From the NCBI GenBank assembly GCA_025331565.1, contig JAFREQ010000042.1, positions 2,366,501-2,430,500 of the forward strand: a DNA stretch of 64,000 nucleotides, given 5' to 3'. Origin of the DNA: Holacanthus passer (lineage: Eukaryota; Chordata; Actinopteri; Pomacanthidae). The notes under the pieces are model-generated. The model searched no databases. It saw nothing but the letters and a program-made list of their open reading frames with translations, and had not been told where the DNA came from. The position numbers and the translations under genes were made by a program. Shown here in pieces: positions 1 through 10,800 of the stretch; position 1 is the stretch's first letter, and every line of letters starts with the position of its first letter.

Positions 1-366
1 AATTCAAATCAATACCACATTCACAAAAACAAAAGACTTGAGTCACATGACTTTTATAAATGTTCAACCCTTAATATCTCAGTCAGTGTTAAAACTATTC
101 ACTCAATCCAGGTCCAGGTTAAATCAGCAGCAGGTTTAACGTCAGGGCAGTTAAAAATAATATTCAAACCAAACCGAGTGTTCGTGCATATTACAAAGAT
201 TTTACTCTTCCTCAGGAAATAATTTGATTTACATTTAAAACAATCTAAATGTTTAAATGTCAAAGCCAAATCATGAATTCAATTTCGTTGTGACTTTTGT
301 GTCTTTTTTTTTTTCCAATCTAGATTGTGTCTGTCTGATCGACATCGCATCAGCTGGAAGACTCAC

Positions 367-1390
367 GTAGATCATCCACGCTGCGTATCGCTCCTTCAGG
401 TTGAACAGCACGGCAGGTTCATGAAGGTGCGTCATCATCACCATGTCCTCAATCTTGTCGAACTTTGGGGGGTTCATGGGAAACACCTGATCCTCTTTGA
501 CGGTTAAAGTCTGAAAAACAGAAACATTAATGTCTGTTGTTTCAATGTAAAACAGAACGTGATGCTTAAAGTTTGAAGCTGTTAGAAAGTAGTTTTTGGA
601 AATGTGGGTTTTCTACAGGATAAAAACTGCACATTCACTGTCTTCATGAACTTTTAAAACATAATGGGAACAAAATATTTCTCCTGTGGAAAGTGAGGCA
701 GCGTTCAGAGCTTCAGGGGAGACTAAATGTCTCTGTTGAGAGCCAGACTAATAAAAATCTGCAGATCCTTTATTTCAGGTTTTACAGACAGACGCCCTGA
801 AGCTGTGTGAAATCCTTCCACATCACCCTGGAATATAAAGTCAGACATGCTCGATAAGAGAAAAGCCATATTCACTGCCTGCGTCTAATAAAAGGTCAGT
901 TTATCAGCGTAACCCTTCAGTCCACACACTCGGTCATCCAGGGTCTTGACGGTGACTTTGCCGTCCGTCCTGTCCTGGATCTCGGCCTTGACATACAGCT
1001 CTTTGTCATCGCTGACGAAACACGCCGTCTTGCCGTCAAACGGCCGAGACTGAGCCTCCGTCCTCTCCCTCTCAGACTTGCGGAGGAACTGGGCGGCCGG
1101 CCCGAAGATCGCCATTTCCCCATCTGTGCTCATTTTCTCCTCTGGAATCAAAGACAAAAAAAAAAAAATCCTCATCATCAGCATATATTGAATCTTTTTT
1201 TTTTAAGCAGTGGAAAATGATTGAAATTGAATCCAGAAACCAATTAGACTCACCCGGTTAGTGCAGCACAGGAAGTTTAGGAGTAAAACTGGACTGAAGT
1301 TTGAAAGTTTTGAAAAGATGCAAACCTCCACAGTCGCTGTTACACATCGAAGGATTGTGGACTTAACTCAACCACTGTCCCTTTTTATAT
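367..1390 (-). CDS. Myosin heavy chain, fast skeletal type: promoter, 5'UTR and first two coding exons (partial)
   Basis: This is the 5' end of a class II sarcomeric myosin heavy chain, the thick-filament motor of striated muscle. Coding exon 1 is 1133-930 (68 codons, starting MSTDGEMAIFGPAAQFLRKS) and is followed by a gt donor. Coding exon 2 is 510-367 (48 codons, ending in ERYAAWMIY) and joins in phase 0. The exon sizes and the break after AAWMIY match vertebrate MYH genes. The protein seen so far is the N-terminal SH3-like subdomain and the start of the motor; the P-loop and actin-binding parts lie beyond the left edge. The start codon sits 8 bases after a 3' splice site at 1142, so the leader is split: a non-coding first exon ends at 1254 with donor gtgagt. 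The next coding exon is not within bases 1-366. Family assignment is very secure. Which fast paralogue it is cannot be told, and truncation cannot be excluded from this window alone. Confidence 0.95.
1255..1360 (-). other. Non-coding first exon of the myosin heavy chain gene
   Basis: On the minus strand a TATA box at 1389-1381 is followed about 25-30 bases later by the inferred transcription start near 1355-1360. The exon ends at 1254, where ccgg is followed by gtgagtc. It is joined across a short intron (1253-1142) to the exon carrying the start codon. A split leader with a non-coding first exon is usual for vertebrate MYH genes. The exact start is inferred from TATA spacing. Confidence 0.7.
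1381..1390 (-). promoter_or_regulatory. TATA box of the myosin heavy chain promoter
   Basis: The minus strand reads ATATAAAAAGGG, a strong TATA element, about 135 bases before the 5' splice site of the non-coding leader exon. Its position matches the family's usual TATA-driven promoter. Confidence 0.75.
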
Positions 1391-1514
1391 CTCACCATTG
1401 TCCTTGGTGCGAAGCCTCCTTCCTCTACATGGGCATGCGGTGGTAGAGTTACACGAACCTGTTGCTCATCGTGGATAAGGATGGATCATGGATTAAGCAC
1501 AAGATGCAGTGAGG

Positions 1515-1524
1515 TTATATATAG
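1515..1524 (-). promoter_or_regulatory. MEF2 motif upstream of the myosin TATA box
   Basis: The minus strand reads CTATATATAA, a full match to the MEF2 consensus YTAWWWWTAR, about 125 bases upstream of the TATA box. MEF2 sites at this distance are standard in fast myosin promoters. It resembles a second TATA box, but the TATA at 1381-1390 fits the first exon better. Confidence 0.6.
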
Positions 1525-1529
1525 AGTAC

Positions 1530-4500
1530 AGGGACAGCACGTTTAAAGAATCCTGAATACATGTTAACACAAGTTCTGAATCCATTCGTGAAATTCATAA
1601 TAAGAAGAAGAGTGTGTGAGACAACAACAGCAAAAATTACATGTTGAGCACAACCAACGACAAGGCAATTCAAAGTGTTCGTGACATGAGACACAACATA
1701 AAAGAAATTAAGATTTTAAAAGAGCAAAATAAATAGAGAATAAAAATAAACTACAATAGATAAATCAACAGCTGCAGTTCAGTGCGAGACATGAATAAAT
1801 AGCCACAAAATTAATACGAACAAATTTACGCAAATAATATGTTTATAATGCATAAGGTTATAAAAGAAAAGCTTACAATAAAAATACATTTTTCAGCATC
1901 AATTTAAAACAGGAAACATGATTATATGGCCATTAAAACAATGTAATAAGCAGAAATATATATATATATATAAAAAATCCCTCAAGACTAATTTTTTTCT
2001 AAAGCAGGAAAACATTATTAAAATTGGTGAAGATGACTCCAATTGTTTTGTGAAGTTTCCATTTTCAAGTAATGAAACTCAACAAGACAAACAATAAGGA
2101 AAATTGCTGCACTAGAAACAAGAAACTGTCTTTTTGTCAAGTTCTAAAATAATGTTTTGAGACGCAGAAATGTTACAGAAACAGAAACTTTCAGTAAAGT
2201 TTCCTTAAAGTAAATCACATGTTACTCTGTATGACTGTTCTGCAAAGTGCATTGTGGCTGTTTTGGTCATGTTTTCTTTTACTGTAGCTTTATTTAGCAA
2301 ATTAACCAGCCCCGAATCCTTCAGATTAAAAAAGATCCACCTGCCTATTACCAGAGTCGACATAAAGCTTCAGGTTATTTATACGATCTGTAAGATCTCG
2401 TCCACGTCCACGCTGAATATTTGCTTTGATTCCCCAACATGTTTTCAGGGTCTTACATCTGCAGACCGAGGTGATTAGCGCCCGGACGCGAACGGGCCGA
2501 CAACCTTTAAAAGTGGATTTGAGGAGGATTGATTATATTCCTTTTAGAGGATTATTGCAGGCAGCTGGTGCGGAAATAAAAGCCGTCAGAGCCTGAGTGG
2601 GATACAGCGTTTTAACAATGAGACGCTGGCGTCGGCCCAAAGTAAACAGTCCAGTGTGAGAAGTGCTTTGTTGTACGTGCACGAACCAATCAGAGCTCAG
2701 AGTCGACACGTCCGTCAGTTGTTTCTGGCCGGTGAACCTCGTGTTGGAGGTTATGGAGTAAAGTAAGTGTAATGTCACAGCAAGGTGAGGTCGGACAGGA
2801 CTGTGGTGGCTTTACCAGCAGCTTCAGGTTTCACTTTGGTTGCACAGTTGATGTCAGGTGAACATTTCTTCCATCACAGTCTCTTTGAACATCACCTTGT
2901 TTTTTCCTTCCAAATTGCTTTTAAATTCACGAGACACCAATTAGCACATAAATATTTTAAAAGATTTTCATAGGTTTCTTCAGCAGCGCTTAAAACTTGA
3001 CCGTGTGTGGATGCAACAAGGAGAAGTTTTAATCAGAGACAGTTTGAAGGTTACAGGGAAAAAAAAGAAGATGAGGCTGGAAAGTTGAGCTTGTACAAAA
3101 TTATGATGTTGAGATATTTCACTGAATGATTCTGATCTGCTGGTGGCGCTAGAGGAAAAGTCTAAGATCAATCCTCTGGGGATCATGAATGTTTGCACAA
3201 AACTTCATGGTCATTCGTCCAATCACAACTGAGAAATTTCAGTTCACTTCAGCTGCTGAAAAGGCTAAAAAACAGAAAGACGGAGAACTCCAATTTGGTT
3301 AAAACTCAATGAACAGGAGAGTAAAATTATTCAATCTAAATCCTGATTATTGTTGCATTGCAGGTAATTCGCAAAGATCCAAGTATATTATTGTTTTAGA
3401 CTATTTGTTCTGTGTTAGCGAGTATTTTGTTTTCCTGATACACCAGAGAGGGATGACCTTTGACCCCGTGCTGTTCTCTCTCTTGTTGACAGAGCAGAGA
3501 GAGCAAAAGTCCAGAAGATGCTTTCTGTGTTATTTTACTGAGAATGAAACGGCGCAGTGCTCCTGTTTTTACGTCCTCAGGGGAAAACAGAGCAGGTAGA
3601 AGTGAAGCCTGTGACATAAACGTCCAAATCCTGGCGCTCGTAATGAAGTCGTTTCTCTTACATCTCAGAAAAAAGAGAAATACTTTGTCAGCACGAGATA
3701 AAGTCATAAACTCTTGCAGATCATTTGAGTCTTGAAGATGAAAAAGTCATTAATTTTAGATCTCTTCTAGGATTTTGGTTTCCAGCGAGACGTCCGACTG
3801 CTTTTGATCCAAAATATGAAAAAAAAAGAAAAAAGAAAAAAAAAAGGACAGCATGACAAAAATAAGCCAGTTTTTCCTTTTGTTCTTTTTTGGTCTTTTT
3901 CATTTTTTAACAAAGCCGCTTTGTACAGCTGTGACAGAATGAGGAGGAGAAAACGCACATTAGCGACACATGCAGATGATGTTCTGATGCTTTTATTTAT
4001 ATCCCCCACTGACATTACAGAGGCCCTCACATGTGAGACAGAATAATGGTTCACTGGTGACTTCATTATTTGTTGAGATTTCAGTTTCTGTTTCAGTTTG
4101 TAGCCAAATTAAAAATCCACTGGTCGAATCAGAAGGAATCTAAACACAGTGATGCTGAAACATTTTGGATGTTGACAGCAGCCAGATCAGTCGAAAATGT
4201 TGGACAGAGCAGTTTCTGTATTATAACATATAATATAATAAGAATGGAATAAGATGGAAACGACACAGAGCAATTAAACTCCAAAATATCAATTAGACAA
4301 CAACAGTTCCTGATTCATACTTTTGATTTTTGCATTAGAATGAGTCTCTGTTTTTAACTCTTTCTTTCATCTCGTTCTGACTTTACTTGCCACAAACTGC
4401 ACATCAGTGCGAAGTAAAGCTCTCAGATCTTGCGTCTGGTCCCTGAAGGCCTCTGCAGTTTAACCTCATCTGTCCGGAGCCAGGACGAGCAGACTGACGC

Positions 4501-4846
4501 TCACTGTATGTGGAGTAGATTCGATTCAACAGAAGAACGAGAGGAGACAGAAAAGTCCTTGTTGTGTCTCAGCTCCGTCTCACAGTGTCCTCTTTTGTGT
4601 TTCGGACGCAGAGCGAGAACCGCTGGACGTTTCTGCTCAACAAAGACTCATAGAAAATGTGTCGCATTGATCAAAACCAAAGTCTCTCTGCCAGCCCTTT
4701 TTCAACAAATGGAAAAAATGGCACTTGGCTCTGAAAGATATTCAGTGTTTCTCCGTTTCCTCTGAGCCGTGACCCTGCAGGCTCTGCATCACTCTGGACA
4801 GTAATGAGATCCAATAATCCCTCCTGTCTCTTCATTCATATTTGCA
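1530..4846. other. Intergenic DNA between the myosin promoter and GAS7
   Basis: The two genes are divergent. Bases about 1550-2150 are strongly A/T-rich with a short TA run near 1960. No exon with homology to a known protein was seen on either strand. In particular no GAS7 SH3-domain exon was recognised here. One dispersed fish repeat lies at about 3105-3245. The short open frames in this stretch have no recognisable content. Confidence 0.6.
3105..3245 (+). repeat. Dispersed fish repeat, 'CTCTGGGGATCATGAATG' family, copy 1
   Basis: The stretch contains a gctggtggcgctagagg block, then a cctctggggatcatgaatg block, then a ttcatggtcattcgtccaat block and an aaatttcag tail. The same order of blocks is familiar from many percomorph genomes. 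Related partial copies occur at about 11310-11415, 38275-38365 and 50265-50345. The transposon class is not clear from these fragments. Confidence 0.6.
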
Positions 4847-4847
4847 G

Positions 4848-4882
4848 CGGCTGGTTGACTGACGCCGCAGCGAAGCAGCATG
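4848..4882 (+). other. gas7: GAS7 5' exon carrying the start codon at its last three bases
   Basis: The exon ends catg followed by gtaaga, so the intron begins directly after the ATG. It may be preceded by a 3' splice site (catatttgcag, ending 4847), which would make it an internal leader exon with earlier non-coding exons upstream. The ATG reads in phase 0 into the WW exon (M then KPAAVSSAPP). The in-frame TGA upstream shows that translation cannot come from further 5'. Confidence 0.65.
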
Positions 4883-7800
4883 GTAAGAACTTATTTTAAT
4901 TACACTTACTTAAAGAAGCTTGTAGCTACATCAAGAGGAGTGATCGCAGCCAATGTTCCAATAGACTCTGAAAGACGAGAGGAGATGTGAGGCTTTGTGT
5001 TTAGTTTGCACCGGTGAATAAATTCAGTCCTCTGAAAGTCTTTTCTGCTTTGTTAGCAGAATAATCTCACACTGATCCAGACGTTGTTAGCGAACACATT
5101 CCAGCTTCTTCAGGTTCATTCATCTTCAGAAAACACAGTTTGTTCATTCAGTTTCTATTTATGTTTGACATAACTGTTTTTAGAATCAGGGTTGTTGTAC
5201 AGAATCAAAAGCTTTTATATATTGTACTGTTGCATATAGCTAAACTATATCTACATAGCTTATATTTTATTTCCTAGTTCTTGGCTCCAGGCGAAGTGAG
5301 TGGGGCCCCACAGGAAATCTGAGGCCCCCTAAAGTAGAGCATCTTCTGTTGGCTGTCAAACATTTAGCTTGAAGATAAAAAATGCATCTGCTGTCGACAC
5401 TCAGCACAGTCTCTCTCCTCATTTACATCCTCACCGAGCTCAGTAAAGCTATGTGCTTATTTCGCCTCCGAGATAATAAAGGCCTCATTGCTTTTTCCAC
5501 GTCCTGTACTTTATTATTTTTATCAGCATCCTGTGCGACTGTACTTTCCTCTACAAGGCCTTGTTTGTCTTTTTATAATTACTGTTGGCAGCTGCGTCGA
5601 GGAGCAGAAACAGAATCAGCTTCTGTTGTCGACATTAAAATGAGGCAGAAGCTTTTCCTTTTTGATGATATAAGATTATACAGTTGTGTCCAGATTCCAA
5701 AATAGATTTATGATAATGAAAAGATGCAATATTTTTTTAGCTTATGTTTCCTTTCCACAGTTTAATTCTTTCTATCTCACTTTTTTCTTCATCTTGTATA
5801 AAACGGACCCCTGTTAGAAATCGTGTAACCCTGTGAATCAGGTGCAGAAATGGTGGACACAAGCACGAAAACGTAAACACCAGCTCTCCTTCGCTCCACC
5901 ACAAGAGGGTTGAGGTTCATTAATCTCATTTTCCAGGTGGAAGTGGATCTCGACGCTCGCTTCCTTCCCCTGTCAGCGCTCGTGGAGCAGCAGCAGGAGG
6001 CGTCCTCCCTCCTGCCGGAGTCTGACAGCCTGTCTTGTTAGTTTCCTCCCGTTCACAGAGCCGAGCTAACGCGAGCAGAGCGCAGGTCCCGGCTGCGGGG
6101 TTACGCCGAGAGCAGCGACCCCGGAGGATTCTGGGATTTGGCAGGAATATCTCACAGATCTGGAGTTTCCAGGAGCTCAGATAAGCAGTCGGCTGCTCGT
6201 CTCCTTGAAAGACAGAGAACGTGCGAAATGAAGATAAAAGTCGATCTTTGAACCTTTGGGTCATTCTGCAGGAATTCTGTGATTTTGCTTGTTAGTGACG
6301 TGTGGATGCTTTTCAGTGCTTTCAAATTTTTACCCTGTCTTCAAATCACATTAACATGAAACTCCAGCGACTGTATTTGTGAGCTCCTGTGGTTTTACTG
6401 GAAACACATCTGTTGTATCTGATAGAAACGGCGTGTGGCTTAACGATGCTTCCTCGTCAGTAGAGTCACAGTACACACAGCTACAGCTTCGACAGCTTCG
6501 ACCCGCTCGGCCTGCTGAGAAAATTCATGAGCAGTAAATGCATAATGTAAAGAGCCACATCATCCGCAGAGCCTTTTATTAAACTGGTAGTTTATCATCA
6601 CTGGACCAACACGCTGACCGTTCCTGTGGGCGATGCTCTGACCCTTCAGAGGCTCCGTAGACGTTCCCAGAATCAAAGGCGACATCTTCACATTGTTTTC
6701 ACTGACGAACCGTTTTAACAGCAAGTACTAATATTCAAGAAGGTTGTTGATTGATAAATGATTCATCAATCACTAAGATGATGAACATTTTATCTCCTAA
6801 ATATCAGCATGTTGGCGTCGTCATTATGAGCTGCTAACATGGTCGAGGCAATAACAAATGACTTTGACGGCAACTGTCAGTGTGAAAGTTCTGCCTGATA
6901 AGAAATACACGATCCTGCCGGCAGTGATGAATGAAGGTGAATTCTTACAATACAGGTCGTTTCACTGATATATTGTGTTACATAAAAGACGATGGAGTGA
7001 CTTTACAGTAGCTGGGTCACTGTTCACTGTCACTTATCTTTCCTGTGTGTGAATTCAGCAGCCGAAACACTGCAGCACAGAACAGAATCTGTGTGCTGCT
7101 CTCACAGAAAACTGAAGTCAGCAGCAGAGATAGAGAAGCTCCATCGAGCCTCTTTAATGTTACACATCAGTCGGCTTTGTCCGCCCACTCTGCCCTGAAC
7201 GCGATACGACTTCTTTATCGTCCCGCTAATAATCTCCCCATTTATATATCTGTCTGATCGCATTCGCCCACCTCCCCTCAGATGTCTGACCGGAGAGCAC
7301 CCACCATCCTGAGGTTCAGCCGGCCTTCAGTCACATTCAGCAGAGCAGGTCTGAGCAGCCAGCCAGCCAGCGATCCCTGCAGATTAAAACCCCCTTTCTC
7401 CTTGTAGAGCACACTGCAGTAATGTCAGGCCCAGTATCCAGCGAGTGCAGGCTGTATGTGGTGGTGTGTGGTGGAGGCTCCTGGGGACTGCTGATAAGGT
7501 GGAGCGAGCATTTATCATTATTTATCCATTTAGCGGATCATATTTCACCATATGAAAAACACCGTGATTGAGCCACTGAGAGCTGCTGAAAAGCAAAATG
7601 GGAATTTGATGATAATAACATCACTTATTGCAGATGCTGTCGTCGCTCCGGCTTTTACATTGACTCCATATGCAAGCTGGTGGAAATGTTGTTACATAAA
7701 CTTTAATGAAGCAGCAGCATCACATTATGCACTTTTTTTCGCTCAGTGTTGCCTTAGTCAGGATGTATTAACTCTCCATTTTCACAGCCCTCAGGATCCT

Positions 7801-10800
7801 CGACAGCTAATGTCCACATTATCGGCTTCTTCTTCTGCATTTATGGATGCAGCTGCGTATTAAGTATTCAGAGCCTGTACTCTAGTAAAGGTACTAATAC
7901 CACACTGTAAAGACAGAAAGATAGTTGGAGGAACTTTTTAACTATTTTGTTCAGGACTGCAATTAATGATTCTCTACATTCTGGATTCATCTGCTGATTA
8001 TTTTCTCCATCGATCAATCAGTTGTTTGGTTTGTAAAAATTCTGAAAATAGTGAGAAACGTGGTCACAGTGAGTCAGAGCCCGATCAATTGTTTCAGCCT
8101 TATTTGTACGTTTTCATATGTTTTCTGTACAAAAATCTTATTTGTAAAGTAACTAGTAACAAAAGCTGTCAGACAAAAGTAATAGAGTAAAAAAGTAGTT
8201 ACATTCCACCACTGGTCCTGGATTAACCAACTAAACAAAAATTTGCTCAGATCAGCAGCAGCTAGTTACTGATAATTACAAATATTGTGTAATCAAGTAT
8301 CTGGAGTAACTTACAAACACAACAGCATCAATCAATCAGGGCCATTCTGTTGGACTGTGTGATATTGTAAGATGTTTCTGCTCTTGTTGATTTTAAGCCT
8401 CAATTTAAATAATTCATAAGAATAGATTACAGGAAGGAAGTATGTTTAATTAATGTGTGTTTGTTTATGACAGAAGCCGGCGGCCGTGAGCTCTGCTCCA
8501 CCCAGAGAGGAGACCGACAGCCGACCTCTTCCCCCAGGATGGAGGAGCTACACCTCGCCGGAGGGTCTGAGGTACTACGTCAACAGCTCCAGCAAAGGTG
8601 AGAGACACACCTGAAGACGTGACGTCGGTCAGTCAGGGTTCATGTTAGCCAGGGGAAGCCACACACTGAAATATCTCAACCTCTTTTAAAAGAGTTACTG
8701 TGACGTGTTGGACATTCATGGTTCCCAGAGGATGAATCCTACTGACTGTGGTGATCCTTGACTTTTACTCCACCATGAGGTTGAACTTTTCAGCGAAATC
8801 GTCTGGTCAAACGTTCAGTGTGTCCAATGCTGCAGTCTGTGATCAAATTCCTGTGAACTAAAGACATTCAGCCTCAGCTGCTGTGGCTGTAGATCTTCTT
8901 GTGCATTTCAGAAATATGAAATCAACACTATTAAATTTTCAGATATTTTGTATCTTTGGGAGTCGTTCATGAAAGTTTTATCTTTGTGCAAATGGAAACT
9001 GATGAGCAGGAGCATGAACCAGTCGCTCTCGAACAAGCTGGAGAATCTTTGTTTATTATACTGTTTCACTTAAATAAAGATAATTAGATTTTGCAAACAG
9101 ATATTTCAAAGGTTTTTTTCTGCAAACAAAAACAGCGTGAACTGCCAAGCTCCACCCTCTCTTGTTTGAGTCATGATACGATGCTGAACCTTTGTTCTTT
9201 CACTCCGTGTTATTTCTGCCTTGGAGACGTGTTTGATGAAAGCTCGAAGCTGTTGATGCCATGTGCTGAACCGAGCGTCGCCTCCTCTTGTGTTTCAGTT
9301 TGCTCATCGTGGCATTCGGCCTTTCATTGCCTGTGAACTACGCGGACTCATTATCATTCCTCCCCATCGTCGTATCTCTGCAGGCCATTCATGTGAACAC
9401 AGGCCTGCAGATTCGATCCGCTTTAATCTGATTATCTTTAACTTGTGGCCGAGTTTTTCAGCTCTGTGGATTCGGAGGTGGAGGGATGTTTCTGTCATTT
9501 GCTTCCTGACTGATGACGATGATGATTATATTAACACAGAGGCTGGAAGGCAGGTGACCTTTCACAAACATCTGCTTCGGTGTGTGTGTGTTTTACACCT
9601 CGTTTGGGACGGCGTCCCGGGGGACGGGACAGACTCCCGCGGGACGGACCGAGGCTGCATCAACAACAGCTCTGGCGGCCATTTGAACTGTGGCAGCACA
9701 CAAACAGAGAGAGCATTAAAAAAAACATCCAAAAGCTATTTTTACATTCAGCAGCCATATGGTGCAGCCGTCACTTTTCATTCTGGTACAGTTTGTTGTT
9801 GTTTGCTTTAAAAAGCCGCCGCTGCGACTGCGTGTGTCGGGATGTGTGTTACAGTGTTTATTAGAAAGCTGCTTGTTGTTTTTAGTGTCATTTAATGGAG
9901 GAGACGCACAAACGAGGATCAGTTGAAATCCTTCCCCTTATCCCTCCGGAGTTGCTAATATGACAGTGGGATTTGGAACAATGAGAAAGATTTACTAGGA
10001 GGAACCAAGGCTTAAAAAATGTGATTGTGTATGATAATGTTTGTTATAATTTGTTGGTGATAAGCAGCTGTTGATATGATAGAAACATGAAACAATTTAC
10101 AGTCAGTCTGGAGGGAGCTTACAAGCTGTATGAGGAGGGGTTCTGAGAAACGATGGCTTCAGCAAGTGGCTCAAAAATGACATATGTTTACTTTCAGGTG
10201 ACAAAGCGAGTGCAGTCTGAGATATTCCAGTTCAGGTCTGTTAGTGGGTTCCACACAATAGCATCTCAAATTGCTGACTCGGTTTTCCGACCTTCCAAGC
10301 ATCCGTTCATTTCAATACAGTTTGAAAATCAATGTGCAATAACGTGAACGTCCCTTGAGCTACAGAATCGATCACAGCATAGAATGTTCACTTTCACCTT
10401 AAATGGCACATGGGGTTCCCCAAGGGTCCGTTCTCTGGCCTCTCAACCATTACATGCTCCCACTAGATCACATTATGGAAAACAACAAAATGTCTTCATA
10501 ATTCTGCACGACACACAGAGTTGAGTAACAGTATGAGCAGGAGAGTGGATGTGACACAATTTTCTCAAGTTAAACATAAAAATGAAATGGTTGCTTATGG
10601 ATGCAAAGAAGAACAATTAGATGTCAGCGCTCAGCTTCAGTCGTTAATGTTAAAGTACATAAACCAGGTGAGGTACATGCCATACAGGTATCTTCATCTG
10701 TCTGTCTATGTGTCTGTCCTTCCTCAGATTTGTGGCCAGAAAACTTGGCAATAGCATGAGCAGGTGTGTTTAAGATGCAGCAAATGGAAAAGACAGTGAG

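Noticed and set aside
1511..1524. TATATATA as the core TATA box of the myosin gene
   Set aside because: The TATA at 1381-1390 is better placed for the leader exon; this one matches MEF2.
1400..4846. GAS7 SH3-domain exons upstream of 4848
   Set aside because: No ALYPF-like or GWW-like motif was seen, and the exon at 4848-4882 has an in-frame stop before the ATG.
5937..6040. A 34-codon frame VEVDLDARFLPLSALVEQQQ and onward, resembling an exon
   Set aside because: No acceptor or donor in phase with GAS7, no homology, and a TAG stop closes it.
9263..9811. A 182-codon plus-strand open frame within GAS7 intron 2
   Set aside because: No domain or family resemblance, no splice logic, and it sits in intronic sequence. 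Treated as chance.
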